A stretch of DNA of 64,000 bases from JAPOUP01 sp965203605 (GTDB lineage: Bacteria; Pseudomonadota; Alphaproteobacteria; Rhodobacterales; Rhodobacteraceae), in NCBI GenBank assembly GCA_965203605.1, contig OZ241902.1, positions 1,674,001 through 1,738,000 on the forward strand, written 5' to 3'. Below the pieces are notes generated by a model. The model did not search any database. It worked only from the letters and a program-made list of their open reading frames with translations, and was not told where the DNA came from. The position numbers and the translations under genes were made by a program. Below are positions 9,145-17,320 of the stretch, in pieces. Position 1 is the first letter of the stretch. Each line of letters opens with the position of its first letter.

Positions 9145-9609
9145 TCACCGCTTGGCTCCGAAGGAACCGATGATCCCCTGCCGCTCGAAGACGCCTGCGG
9201 TCTCCATCTGTCCGGGACCGTAGAACCCGCTATGGATGCGGTTGCCGGTGTATCCGGTCCGGAACGTCCCCCTTGGGGAAACCGGAACATCCACGAACCG
9301 GACGCTTGTCACGGTGTGGTCCCGGTCTGTGGTGGTGTTCCCTATGCCGGTGAACGAGGCGTCCAGCGACGACCGCGCGAGGTCGCAGGTCAGCGAGGCG
9401 TCCCCCCGCAGGAAGCTGGTCCGTCCTTCGGCGCCAACCAGAACACCGAGCATGAGTCCGGTCCATGTGACCGTCCTGCCCGGACATGATCGCGACAGGC
9501 CACCGGCTGCGTAGGAAGCCCGTGCCCGGAACGTGTTGTCCTCAAGCGACGCGCCGACATGAAGGTCTGTCAGAAACGCAACGGTCGGGATTGAGCTGCG
9601 GCCACCCAA
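9145..9609 (-). pseudogene. C-terminal fragment of a transferrin-binding-protein-like surface lipoprotein
   Basis: A 154-codon open frame whose last 110 residues look like the C-terminal beta-barrel of TbpB-like surface proteins common in alphaproteobacteria. It has alternating hydrophobic strands, LTCDLARSSLDASFTG, and a closing FYGPGQMETAGVFERQGIIG followed by SFGAKR. Such proteins normally begin with a lipoprotein signal and have at least 100 more residues; neither is found upstream in this frame. I therefore call it a truncated remnant. The family assignment rests on pattern memory only. An alternative is a small intact outer-membrane protein with a missed start. Confidence 0.5.
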
Positions 9610-10047
9610 ACAATGCGGCTTTACGTGTTCCGCTCCGGCAGCCCCGGCGTGATGCCAATAGAGGTATTCGCCAGATCAGGGGATTTCCCATGGCGAATGA
9701 TGTGTTGTCCAAATCGTCAGCCATTGCGAACTGTATGTCTCCGAGTGAATGGGCAATCGGAAATTTCGGATACAGTCAGTTTTGCACCGCGGAGATCAAG
9801 CAAACCCGTCTGGACAGCGACATCCCCGGAATTCCCCATCATGAAATTCCGAATCTCGCTGGAATTCGGACTGAAGATCATGCATTCCCCGATTGCGGAT
9901 CCATAGGCGACTTGCCCTCATGAACGGTCACCCAAGACGATGTTCCATGCTGTCGGGCCGATAGTAGGACGAGTAAAGCTGGAATGGTCGTCATACCACA
10001 ATCGTCTAAGATTGAGCTTGCATGCGATTCGCAGGATTGAGGAGGAT
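9610..10047. other. Stretch without a recognised gene upstream of the surface-protein fragment
   Basis: About 440 bases between the TbpB-like fragment and the IS5-type element. If the missing N-terminal part of the fragment was once here it is no longer recognisable in any frame. Confidence 0.35.
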
Positions 10048-10049
10048 TA

Positions 10050-10919
10050 GGGCCTGTTGACAATCATGTTGCCGCCACCACGCCGGCGACGAGATGGATC
10101 CCCGCCGCGAAGCTCGCGTCCGTCTTGTCGTACCTCGTCGCCACCGCCCGGAACTCCTTGATTTTGGCGAAGAAATTCTCGACCTGGTGCCGCCACCCGT
10201 ACATCTCCCGGTCATGCTCCCGGGGTTCCGTCCGGTTCCGCCTCGACGGGATCACCGGCACCGCGCCGCGTCTCTCCACATCCCCGGGCAGCCAGTCCGC
10301 GTCGAACGCCCTGTCCCCGACGAAGGCCCCGAACGGGAGATCCTCAAGCAGCGCCGGCACCCCCGCGAGGTCGTGGGCCTGGCCGGGAAGGATCACGAAG
10401 CGGACCAGGTATCCGAGCGCGTCCACGACCGCCACGATCTTGCTCGTCAGGCCGCCCCGGGAGCGGCCGATCCCCTGCCTGCAGGTCCCCCTTTTGCGCC
10501 CGCCGCCTTCTGGTGCGCCTGCACGACCGTGCCGTCGACGAACACCCATTCGAGGTCGAACTCCTCCGACAAAGCGCTGAAAACACGCTCGAAAACCCCG
10601 GACAGCGCCCAGCGGCGGAACCGCTTGAACACATTGTTCCAGTTGCCGAAGCGCTCCGGAAGGTCGCGCCACGGCGATCCCGTGCGGAATCGCCAGAGCA
10701 CCGCCTCCACGAACCGCCGGTTGTCCGCCGCGGTGGCGCCGGGATCGGTCGCCCTGCCGGGCAGCATGGGCTCGATCCGCGCCCACATGGCGTCGGTCAG
10801 CACCGTCCTGTCCGCATTCATCATGTCACCTGCTCTCTTGCCTGTGCCGCCGTTCCGGCGTGCATCGCGGCTAGATAACAGGGGACGCGCCGAATCGCAA
10901 CCCAATTGTCAACAGGCCC
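10050..10919 (-). mobile_element. Complete insertion sequence, IS5 family (IS427-like group)
   Basis: An 870-bp element with perfect 15-bp terminal inverted repeats (GGGCCTGTTGACAAT at 10050-10064 and its complement at 10905-10919). A TA dinucleotide is duplicated at both flanks (10048-10049 and 10920-10921). The TA target, the length and the two overlapping transposase frames match the IS427 group. The element is structurally intact. It sits directly left of the galE pseudogene remnant. Confidence 0.9.
10064..10824 (-). CDS. IS5-family DDE transposase made by -1 frameshifting
   Basis: Two overlapping frames together give one transposase of about 250 residues. The first (10447-10824) has the DUF4096-type N-terminal domain (DNRRFVEAVLWRFRTGSPWRDLPE) and the first catalytic Asp in VFVDGTVVQAHQ. 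The second (10064 to about 10500) carries GGLTSKIVAVVDALG, the second Asp in GDRAFDADWL, and the Glu in GWRHQVENFFAKIKEF with the family Arg/Lys pattern. The switch is at a run read GCA AAA GGG GGA in the first frame; one base back gives CGC AAA AGG GGG, leading into the second. Programmed -1 slippage at A-rich runs is known for this group, so the gene is probably functional and not broken. The start may be either of two adjacent ATGs (10824, 10821). Confidence 0.85.
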
Positions 10920-11065
10920 TAGGGCAAGTTGAAGAGTTCAGCGAGCAAGGCCCAAGGCAGGCGCCACCCGGCCTCGAAACCATTCTGCCATGTTGATGCC
11001 GCAGGGCGAGCCACATATCTGCAGGGTCGAACATTGACTTTCAGGACGGGGAAAGAGTGGAACGG

Positions 11066-12757
11066 ATGAACGAAACAACGATGTCCGAACACCCCAGAGC
11101 TGTGCTTGTGACCGGCGTAAAGGGAGATATCGGAACTCACGTTGGCACTCCGCCTTGATGGCAGCCGGACTGCCTGTCCTGATCGTCGACAACTTCAGCA
11201 ACTCAACACCACAGGCGGCCGACCGACTCAATCCCGTCCGGCTTCGACGATCTTGGCGGCGAGCAGTTCTGGATTGGTGAAGCAGACTTCGTGACCGCCG
11301 GGCATCTGCACCAGCCGGCACAGTCCCAGCCGTGCCGTGAAACGGGGATGCCAGGCGAATTCTCCCGGCGGCATGGCGATGTCTTCCGTACAGTTGATAC
11401 AGGAGCGCGGAATCTGCAGTTTGTCGAAGGACTTCAGCGCCACACGGTCGGTCAGCGTCCGTAGCGGATGCGGTGTCGTCAGCTCGTAGGTCTTCTGGGC
11501 GAGTGCAAGGCCCGCATCGTTCATGAACGCCTCACGCCACACCGGGAACGGCAGTTTGACGGCGCCCGGCCCGTGGGCTCCTGAGGCCGCTATCGTATCC
11601 ATCAGCTCCTTGTAGTGCGGCGGGCTGACTGATTCGATCGATTCGCCGTCGTTCAGCACGAAGGCGTTCCAGTAGATCAGCCGACGGATACGGTCCGGCA
11701 GTTCCTCCGCCATCCGGGAAATGATCGTGCCGCCGTAGGAATGGCCGAGGAGCACGAAATCCTTCAGGTCGTTTTCCATGACATAGTCGACGGCAGACTT
11801 GACGGCATCGCTGTGCCCAACGGTCCGGTCGATGTCTTCACCGGGTCCGTTTCCGGCCAAGGTCGGCGTGTGGACGGTGTGGTCGGCGGCGCGTAGCGGT
11901 TTCGCAACGTCCTCCCACAACGCGCCGTAATGCCAGGCACCATGAATCAGCACGAATGTCGTCATGTTTGCATCCCTATTGGGCGTTCCGGCGGGCCGGG
12001 CGCAGCGGCGGCCAGAACGGTTGTCGGAAACGTAGCCAGCACGCCCTAAATGAAGCATTTACGCTAACCACGGTATTTTGCAAGAGACTTTGAGGCTCTG
12101 TCTGCAGCCAGAGCATCCTCGCGGCCGATCGATGCTGACGATCAAGCAGATGCTGCAGGATACCACCACTGCACACCCTTGGGTGAGAATCATATCGTTG
12201 CGCTACTTCAATCCAGTAGTTGCGCACCCAAGTGGCCGCATTGGCAAGGATCCAATAGGCATTCCAAATGACCTCCTTCCCTACATCGCCCAAACGGCCG
12301 TCGGCAACTACGACGAGGTCAAGGTGTTTGGCGAAAACTGGCCGACGTCTGATGGAGCCGGTATCCGAGACTACCCACATGTAATGGACGTCGCCGAAGG
12401 GCACGTTGCGGCACTGCCCCATCCAATCGAAGGCAGCGGCGAAAGTGGACTCAATGTCGCCGTAAACCTGGGCTCAGGTCATGGAACGAGTGTACTTTAG
12501 GTCATACGGGCCTTTCGTGAGGTGACCAAACGTGATACTCTGTATCGGATCGTGGATCGTTGGCCAAGAGATGTCGCGGCCTATTGGGCGGTTCCTTCAT
12601 ATGCAAAGCGGCTGTTCGGTTGGACAGCGAATTTGATATGGCGAGCATTTGCCGTGATCATTGGAACTGGCAGTCAAGGAATCCGAACGGCTATGGCCAT
12701 TCGCTCACGCGAGGACATCTGGATTCCCAGATGACAGAACCCACCCGAAAACGGTGA
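11066..12757 (+). pseudogene. galE: UDP-glucose 4-epimerase pseudogene, split and decayed
   Basis: Pieces of one galE gene lie in order on the plus strand. At 11066-11236 the NAD-binding start is seen (RAVLVTGVKGDIGTH, then after a frameshift VLIVDNFSNSTPQ). At about 12111-12500 the central part follows (GRSMLTIKQMLQD, LRYFNPVVAHPSGRIG, RDYPHVMDVAEGHVAAL). At 12501-12740 comes the C-terminal end (YRIVDRWPRDVAA, CRDHWNWQSRNPNGYG). An in-frame TAG follows GTSVL, and a second frameshift lies near 12640. Roughly residues 40-160, including the YxxxK catalytic motif, are missing and replaced by a leftward alpha/beta hydrolase gene. The epimerase cannot be made from this locus. Confidence 0.85.
11228..11965 (-). 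CDS. Alpha/beta-fold hydrolase
   Basis: A 245-residue serine hydrolase. The oxyanion region is FVLIHGAWHYGALWEDV, and the nucleophile elbow is VLLGHSYGGTII with Ser in GHSYG. The catalytic His is in QMPGGHEVCF near the C terminus, as in the salicylate/methyl-ester esterase-like branch (EstC and plant methylesterase relatives). The start at 11965 is supported by AGGGA upstream; the longer frame to 12058 adds unlikely residues. The gene lies inside the remains of galE on the opposite strand, so it arrived with the event that removed the middle of galE. The substrate is unknown. Confidence 0.88.
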   Translation of the reverse strand: MTTFVLIHGAWHYGALWEDVAKPLRAADHTVHTPTLAGNGPGEDIDRTVGHSDAVKSAVDYVMENDLKDFVLLGHSYGGTIISRMAEELPDRIRRLIYWNAFVLNDGESIESVSPPHYKELMDTIAASGAHGPGAVKLPFPVWREAFMNDAGLALAQKTYELTTPHPLRTLTDRVALKSFDKLQIPRSCINCTEDIAMPPGEFAWHPRFTARLGLCRLVQMPGGHEVCFTNPELLAAKIVEAGRD

Positions 12758-12861
12758 TTGATTCGGAGCTGGGAAAGACATGAACGCACAGACAAGGGAA
12801 TGTGGAGAACACCCAGGAAGGTCGCCGCCATGTTCTCTCTGCAGGCTTGTATCGAATCAAC

Positions 12862-13347
12862 TCATTCCCGATCGCGACGCCTGAATTTCCTGTCCAGTGC
12901 ATCCGCATAAGCGGCCCGATCCTGTGGGCTCATTGCCATGATACGCTCAAGCAGAGAGGCCTGACCAAGCCGCCTGCGCTCCAGGATTCGGTCCCTCTGT
13001 TCAGCGAACAGCCGCTCCACCTCGGCTGCATCGAAGGGTTCAGTGCGCAAGGCCATCAGCAGCGCCTCGAACTGAGCCCTGAGTTCGGCTCGGTTGTGCC
13101 GGAAGCTGTCCGCGTTTCGCGCAAGTGCTTCGTGCAAGGCGGACCTTTCCTCCTTTGACAACGCACGCACGAATGGCCCATATCCAAGTCCACGTAGCTC
13201 AGGTCGGTCTCGCCCATGGGGTCCGGAAAGCAGTGCGCCGACAACCAGCCCGACAACCAACAGGTTGACGGCAAGTGACACAAACAGGACGACCCTTACC
13301 CAGCGCCGGTTTCCTTTACGTTTCGATGTGGAGTTCTGTTCGGCCAT
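12862..13347 (-). CDS. Periplasmic heavy-metal sensor family protein
   Basis: A 161-residue protein with one N-terminal membrane segment (residues 18-40, VVLFVSLAVNLLVVGLVVGA) and a helical periplasmic domain of the CnrX/CzcI/Spy-like metal-resistance family. Typical marks are ALSKEERSALHEALARN, RAELRAQFEALLMALRTEPF and the AEQRDRI-LERRR pattern near residues 115-135. The ATG at 13347 is preceded by GAGGTG. It is the third gene of a leftward unit after an ECF sigma factor and a small membrane protein. A role as periplasmic sensor or cofactor of that sigma system is likely by analogy with Cnr-type systems; the metal or stress sensed is unknown. Confidence 0.8.
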   Translation of the reverse strand: MAEQNSTSKRKGNRRWVRVVLFVSLAVNLLVVGLVVGALLSGPHGRDRPELRGLGYGPFVRALSKEERSALHEALARNADSFRHNRAELRAQFEALLMALRTEPFDAAEVERLFAEQRDRILERRRLGQASLLERIMAMSPQDRAAYADALDRKFRRRDRE

Positions 13348-13351
13348 TGGC

Positions 13352-13717
13352 TTACACCTCGCCAATCAATTCAATGAATGAGGGCATGAAGTCCTCAAGC
13401 GAAAACCCCGCAATGTTGGTCAGATACCCGCCGGACAGACCGTCGAGAGGTACTGAAGCAAAGAAACCGATAGCTAGCCCTGCGACTGTCGCGGTCACAA
13501 AGCCCACTGCTGCAGGAATGCCCCCAACGGTGTCGAGAACCACCTTCAGGAACCCCGGCACAGAAGTTGTAGAATCGGCGTCGACCGCGCCGACATACGG
13601 CCTGGAATTCTCGATGATCCGCTCCACCAAGTCGTTCGATGGTCGTGGCCTTGATTGCCGTACCGCGGCAAACAGATGTTCAAGTTCCTGATCGTCCAAT
13701 GGTCGGTGTTCAGTCAT
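13352..13717 (-). CDS. Small membrane protein, probable anti-sigma partner
   Basis: A 121-residue protein with a cytoplasmic acidic N terminus (LDDQELEHLFAAVRQSRPRPS, DLVERII) and a hydrophobic central segment (residues 63-90, GGIPAAVGFVTATVAGLAIG). It starts inside the end of the ECF sigma gene (ATG at 13717, overlap of 8 bases) and ends 5 bases before the metal-sensor start site. The N-terminal pattern with paired prolines and the membrane anchor fit a short anti-sigma factor; no zinc-binding ZAS motif is visible. The role is inferred mainly from position. Confidence 0.65.
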   Translation of the reverse strand: MTEHRPLDDQELEHLFAAVRQSRPRPSNDLVERIIENSRPYVGAVDADSTTSVPGFLKVVLDTVGGIPAAVGFVTATVAGLAIGFFASVPLDGLSGGYLTNIAGFSLEDFMPSFIELIGEV

Positions 13718-14297
13718 CTTCATAACCCAGTTCCTCCCTGCGGTCAGCAAGCTGGGCTGCCAATCCGCGTTTTCCGCGGGCGGTCAGACTTTCGACCGCC
13801 TCTACGCCGATATTCATTATCCCGGCGATTTCCGGGTTGGACAGTCCCTCGATATGGCGCAGAACAACCGCCTGACGCTGGCGTTCCGGCAGCGTCGAAA
13901 GAGCGATTGACAGCGCCCGCTCCCTTGTGGATTGCATAAGTCGCAATTCCACACTCGGTGTTCCGTCCACCTGTTCAGGAATTTCGTCGATCCCAAGCAT
14001 TCGACCTCGGCGATGCCGGTCGATACACAGATTCGAGACAACACGGTATAGCCAGGTTGTGATCCTTGCCTTGCCCTGATGCCAGGAACTGGATTGTTTC
14101 CAGAGCTTTAGCATCGCCTCCTGAGTGACATCCTCAGCTTCGGCCCGATCACCACCAAGCATCCTCATGGCATACCCAAGCACAACCGGGGTCAGCCGCT
14201 GGGTAAGCAAACGGGCAGCTTCACTGTCGCCGTTGGAAAACGCGACCAGAAGAGCCTCGTCCGGAGCATCATCTAGTGCGTCGAATGCCATTTCCAT
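13710..14297 (-). CDS. RNA polymerase ECF-type sigma factor
   Basis: A 195-residue group IV sigma factor. Region 2 covers about residues 25-95 (RLLTQRLTPVVLGYAMRMLG, AEDVTQEAMLKLWK, TWLYRVVSNLCIDRHRR). Region 4 covers residues 130-180 (LSTLPERQRQAVVLRHIEGL, NPEIAGIMNIGVEAVESLTA, RGKRGL). Length is normal. It is the first gene of a three-gene leftward unit with a probable anti-sigma protein and a periplasmic metal-sensor-like protein, so it likely drives an envelope or metal stress response. Its own promoter would lie between 14298 and 14358. Confidence 0.93.
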   Translation of the reverse strand: MEMAFDALDDAPDEALLVAFSNGDSEAARLLTQRLTPVVLGYAMRMLGGDRAEAEDVTQEAMLKLWKQSSSWHQGKARITTWLYRVVSNLCIDRHRRGRMLGIDEIPEQVDGTPSVELRLMQSTRERALSIALSTLPERQRQAVVLRHIEGLSNPEIAGIMNIGVEAVESLTARGKRGLAAQLADRREELGYEDD

Positions 14298-14358
14298 GAT
14301 CCCAATGATCTATCCCGAACCGCAATGCCCGGCAATTTACAGGTGATCCGAAGCGGCC

Positions 14359-14382
14359 GGGATGGGGGCCATCCCCCATCCC
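14359..14382 (-). terminator. Strong hairpin behind the EF-hand gene
   Basis: A 10-bp perfect stem (GGGATGGGGG / CCCCCATCCC) with a 4-base loop lies 15-38 bases past the EF-hand stop on the minus strand. No T-run follows, so it may act as a weak or Rho-assisted terminator or an RNA-end stabiliser. Confidence 0.5.
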
Positions 14383-14396
14383 CAATGCGTAATGGA

Positions 14397-14894
14397 TCAG
14401 TGCTCCCGCCCTCTCCAATGCCTATGCCAGCGGCTGCGACCCCTGTCGTCCATTTCGGCCTTTGTGATCGATCCATCGCCATCGGCATCGAGACGCTCGA
14501 AGAGACGTTCCATTCGGTCAGGATGGATGACCGCCGTTGCCTCTTGCAAGCTGAGCATGCCGTCGCCATTGGTGTCATGACGCTCGATCCGGCTTCTGAT
14601 CTGACGACCCCGATGTTGAGTTCGCCAGGCTTCGATTGCATTGCTCAATTCATCAACCGAAAGCAGACCGTCGCCATCTGTGTCAGCATCGCTGAAGCGC
14701 TCAACCCAGGTGGACCTGACTTCTTCCATCGTCAGCACTTCATCGCTGTTTCCATCCAAGAACTCGAATATGTTTGTTGGAAACCCATCTCGGTCGTCAG
14801 ATCTTCCCTTGCCTGTGCCATGTGCAGCCCCTGGACCTGCGAGTAGCGATAAGGTGGCCAATGTCGCTGCCACGCCAATAACAATGCGCATCAT
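14397..14894 (-). CDS. Periplasmic EF-hand calcium-binding protein
   Basis: A 165-residue protein with a Sec signal peptide (MMRIVIGVAATLATLSLLAG, Ala-rich cleavage site near residue 24). Four EF-hand-like loops follow: a degenerate first (DGNSDEVLTMEE, near residue 48) and three canonical ones (DTDGDGLLSVDE, DTNGDGMLSLQE, DADGDGSITKAE) with acidic residues at loop positions 1, 3, 5 and 12. The tail is His/Arg rich. AAGGAG stands 8 bases before ATG 14894; the frame extending to 15002 is not needed. It lies upstream of the ECF sigma unit in the same direction and could be part of its response, but a terminator-like hairpin separates them. Confidence 0.88.
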   Translation of the reverse strand: MMRIVIGVAATLATLSLLAGPGAAHGTGKGRSDDRDGFPTNIFEFLDGNSDEVLTMEEVRSTWVERFSDADTDGDGLLSVDELSNAIEAWRTQHRGRQIRSRIERHDTNGDGMLSLQEATAVIHPDRMERLFERLDADGDGSITKAEMDDRGRSRWHRHWRGREH

Positions 14895-15239
14895 TTCGTT
14901 CTCCTTCCTGGTCTTGGAGGTGGTTTTCAGGCGGCCATGCGACCGCGCCTCGTGCACATCAAACGAATGGAACAGAGAATTCCGTCGAATGATTTTCGAC
15001 ACTTGCCCTGCAATGGTCCGATTGATGCGTTACGATCCCAAGGGTGGCACCTGCATCGCGCCGACTCCGTTGACCCAATTGTAAAGTCTGCGCCTGATGT
15101 GACCCAAATTTCCCAAGTGGAATGGCTTTCGCCAACCGACATCCCAACTTGCGACAGACCGCCGCAAAGATCGATTCCGTACTCGCTCCCGCCGACGATA
15201 TGTCTATGTTGGCGCAATGCCCAGCAAGTGAGAGTCTGG
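14895..15239. other. Divergent promoter region
   Basis: About 345 bases between the leftward EF-hand gene and the rightward DUF983 gene. It presumably holds both promoters. I see no clear operator or RNA structure. Confidence 0.4.
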
Positions 15240-15692
15240 ATGCCCTCCTCGACCGATGCACTCCCGGACCGACCGGCACTGGCCGCCATGAAAAGAGGTT
15301 GGTGTCGTCGCTGTCCAAACTGCGGTTCCGGTCCGATGCTGCGAAACTACCTGAAGGTTCGGGATTCGTGTCCGGTCTGCGGTGAGGCACTTCGCCACCA
15401 TCGTGCGGACGATGGACCGGCATATCTGACGATCATTATCGTCGGTCATCTCATGGCACCGCTCATTCTGTGGACCTATGTCACCCATAGGCCGGACCCA
15501 CTGCTCCTGGCAGCGGTATTTTCAGTTGGATGCGTTGGGGTTTCGCTTTACCTGCTCCCAAGACTCAAGGGCGTCATCGTGGCTATCCAGTGGGCCAAGC
15601 GCATGCACGGCTTCGGAGAGGCGCCAGAGCCAAACGAGCAAGCGAGGACAGGACCTTGGAGCAGCGGGCCATCCGCGACGCAGCAACGGTAA
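15240..15692 (+). CDS. DUF983 family membrane protein
   Basis: A 150-residue protein with the DUF983 layout. Two cysteine pairs at the N terminus (RRCPNCGSGPMLRNYLKV, then CPVCGEALRHHRADDGPAYL) form a zinc-ribbon-like part. Two membrane segments follow (LTIIIVGHLMAPLILWTYV and LLLAAVFSVGCVGVSLYLLP). The family is widespread in alphaproteobacteria and its function is unknown. The start at 15240 is chosen from family length; the open frame runs upstream to 14937 without homology, and an internal ATG at about 15288 is also possible. The downstream Nudix gene overlaps its 3' end, an arrangement seen repeatedly in the group. Confidence 0.8.
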   Translation: MPSSTDALPDRPALAAMKRGWCRRCPNCGSGPMLRNYLKVRDSCPVCGEALRHHRADDGPAYLTIIIVGHLMAPLILWTYVTHRPDPLLLAAVFSVGCVGVSLYLLPRLKGVIVAIQWAKRMHGFGEAPEPNEQARTGPWSSGPSATQQR

Positions 15693-16363
15693 TTCTGGTC
15701 CGCGACCCTGAGACCGATCCAAGGGTGCTCATGGGCCAACGTGGGGAAAGCGCAGCCTTTATGCCCAATAAATTCGTGTTCCCGGGCGGTGCGGTCGATT
15801 CCGGTGACGAGTCGGTCCCTTTTGCCAATGAACTGCCTGAGCCATGCGCGATGCGACTTGATCTGGACTGTACTTCCAGGCTAGCTCCGAGCCTGTTCGC
15901 AGCCGCAATTCGCGAACTATGGGAAGAGACCGGATTGATGGTTGGCGCCAACGGAGATTGGCCCGGTGAAGTGCCTGAGGAATGGAGGGCATTCGCCGAT
16001 TTGGGTTTGCTGCCCGATCCCGACCGATTGAGTTTCGTATTCCGGGCCATCACGCCGCCCGGTCGCCCCCGTCGGTTTGACGCCCGCTTCTTCCTTGGAA
16101 ACGCCAGCGAAGTGAAAGGTGACCCCGATGATTTTTCGGGTGCTTCGGACGAACTTCGCCATCTCCAATGGATTCCTCTTGGGGAGCTGCGACAATTCGA
16201 GATGCCATTCATCACTGAGGTTGTGCTGGCTGAGATCAGCAGTTCCCTGCCAAATCTCGGATCGCCCGAGTCGGTGCCATTCTTCCGAAGCGACGACGAA
16301 CAGAGCCGGTTTCTGCGCCTTGGCGGCGGAAGTACTTCCGCCGCCGCGAGGAAGTGCGATTAG
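15656..16363 (+). CDS. Nudix hydrolase
   Basis: A Nudix-family pyrophosphohydrolase of about 235 residues. The Nudix box is interrupted by an insertion, as in the RNUDT19-like subgroup: FPGGAVDSGDE first, and about 40 residues later AAIRELWEETGLMVG with the RExxEExGU metal-binding core. The best start is a TTG at 15656 with GAGG 9-12 bases before it, giving LEQRAIRDAATVILVRD as the N terminus. It overlaps the DUF983 gene by 37 bases, so the two are probably co-translated. The substrate (a nucleoside diphosphate derivative or CoA compound) is not identifiable. Confidence 0.85.
   Translation: MEQRAIRDAATVILVRDPETDPRVLMGQRGESAAFMPNKFVFPGGAVDSGDESVPFANELPEPCAMRLDLDCTSRLAPSLFAAAIRELWEETGLMVGANGDWPGEVPEEWRAFADLGLLPDPDRLSFVFRAITPPGRPRRFDARFFLGNASEVKGDPDDFSGASDELRHLQWIPLGELRQFEMPFITEVVLAEISSSLPNLGSPESVPFFRSDDEQSRFLRLGGGSTSAAARKCD
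16322..16345. terminator. Perfect 24-base palindrome at the end of the Nudix gene
   Basis: Arms GGCGGCGGAAGT and ACTTCCGCCGCC meet without a loop base, inside the last codons of the Nudix gene and 47 bases before the stop of the convergent EamA gene. It could serve as a bidirectional transcription end. Coding sequence alone could also produce it (Gly-Gly-Ser-Thr-Ser-Ala-Ala). Confidence 0.35.
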
Positions 16364-16391
16364 CGAGGCCCGCAGTGCGCGCTGGTCGGCA

Positions 16392-17294
16392 TTACAGAAA
16401 TAGGATGAGCACAAGGATGCCTACGGTTAGCAGCGCGATTCCGCCGTATTCCCGCGGCGATATTCTTTCGCGGAAGAAGAGCATCGACGCTGCGATTGAG
16501 AATATGAGTTCAATCTGGCCCAGTGCACCGACATAGGCGGCGTTCTGCAGCGTAAACGCTGAGAACCAGCAAAAACTACCTATCATCGAAGTCAGACCAA
16601 CCGGTCCAGCCAACCGCCAGGCTCTAAAGACAAGGGTTGCCTGTCCTCGTTCGCGCCAGATCAACCAGGCCGCGAGAACCAGGGTCTGGCATACGGTAAC
16701 CATAGCAAGTGTCGTCCCGGCGCGCAGGATCGTGTCCCCGCTTCCGAGCGCTAGGGATGCCCCGCGGTATCCGACGGCCGAAATGGCAAAAAAAACTCCC
16801 GATGCCAACCCAAGCCCTGCCGCCCGATTAAGGACCCGCGAGACGAATCGCCCTGTACTGGCCGGTGGGTCGGATAACAGAAGCACTCCCGCAAGCCCAA
16901 GCACGATAGCGGTCCCACCAACCACTCCCACGCCTTCTCCCAGGATCAGGAAGCCCACAATTGCAGTCATCACCACTTCCGTCTTCTTGAAGGTGATTCC
17001 GACTGCGAAATTTCGATGCGAGAAGATCGCGACAACGCACATAGTGGCCAGTATCTGTGCTGCCCCTCCCGCCATCGCAAAAATCCAGAAGCGACTGGGC
17101 ATCGACGGAATTTCCTGGTTAGACAAACCTGAATAGAGCCAGACCAGGAGCGCCACGAGCGGCGCGGAAAAGACGAATCTTGCGAACGTCGCGCCGCCGG
17201 TCGACAGTCCCGTGAGCTTCAACTGCTTCTGCAGCATGAATCTGATGGTCTGCACCAGCGCCGCTGCGACCGTAAAATATGCCCATGCTTCCAT
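16392..17294 (-). CDS. EamA/DMT-superfamily permease
   Basis: A 300-residue inner-membrane protein with ten predicted hydrophobic helices arranged as two EamA repeats (residues about 5-140 and 150-295). Examples are FARFVFSAPLVALLVWLYSG, VVMTAIVGFLILGEGVGVVG, LIFSIAASMLFFRERISPRE and GGIALLTVGILVLILFL. The GE and RE motifs at the repeat ends are typical. The family exports or imports small metabolites such as amino acids; no substrate can be assigned. It starts 27 bases after the stop of the desaturase gene in the same direction, so the two may form an operon. Confidence 0.85.
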   Translation of the reverse strand: MEAWAYFTVAAALVQTIRFMLQKQLKLTGLSTGGATFARFVFSAPLVALLVWLYSGLSNQEIPSMPSRFWIFAMAGGAAQILATMCVVAIFSHRNFAVGITFKKTEVVMTAIVGFLILGEGVGVVGGTAIVLGLAGVLLLSDPPASTGRFVSRVLNRAAGLGLASGVFFAISAVGYRGASLALGSGDTILRAGTTLAMVTVCQTLVLAAWLIWRERGQATLVFRAWRLAGPVGLTSMIGSFCWFSAFTLQNAAYVGALGQIELIFSIAASMLFFRERISPREYGGIALLTVGILVLILFL

Positions 17295-17320
17295 GGGCGG
17301 TCTATTGCATGGCTGGACTC

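Noticed and set aside
10094..10996. 300-codon plus-strand frame across the IS5-type element
   Set aside because: Antisense shadow of the transposase, crossing both gene and terminal repeat.
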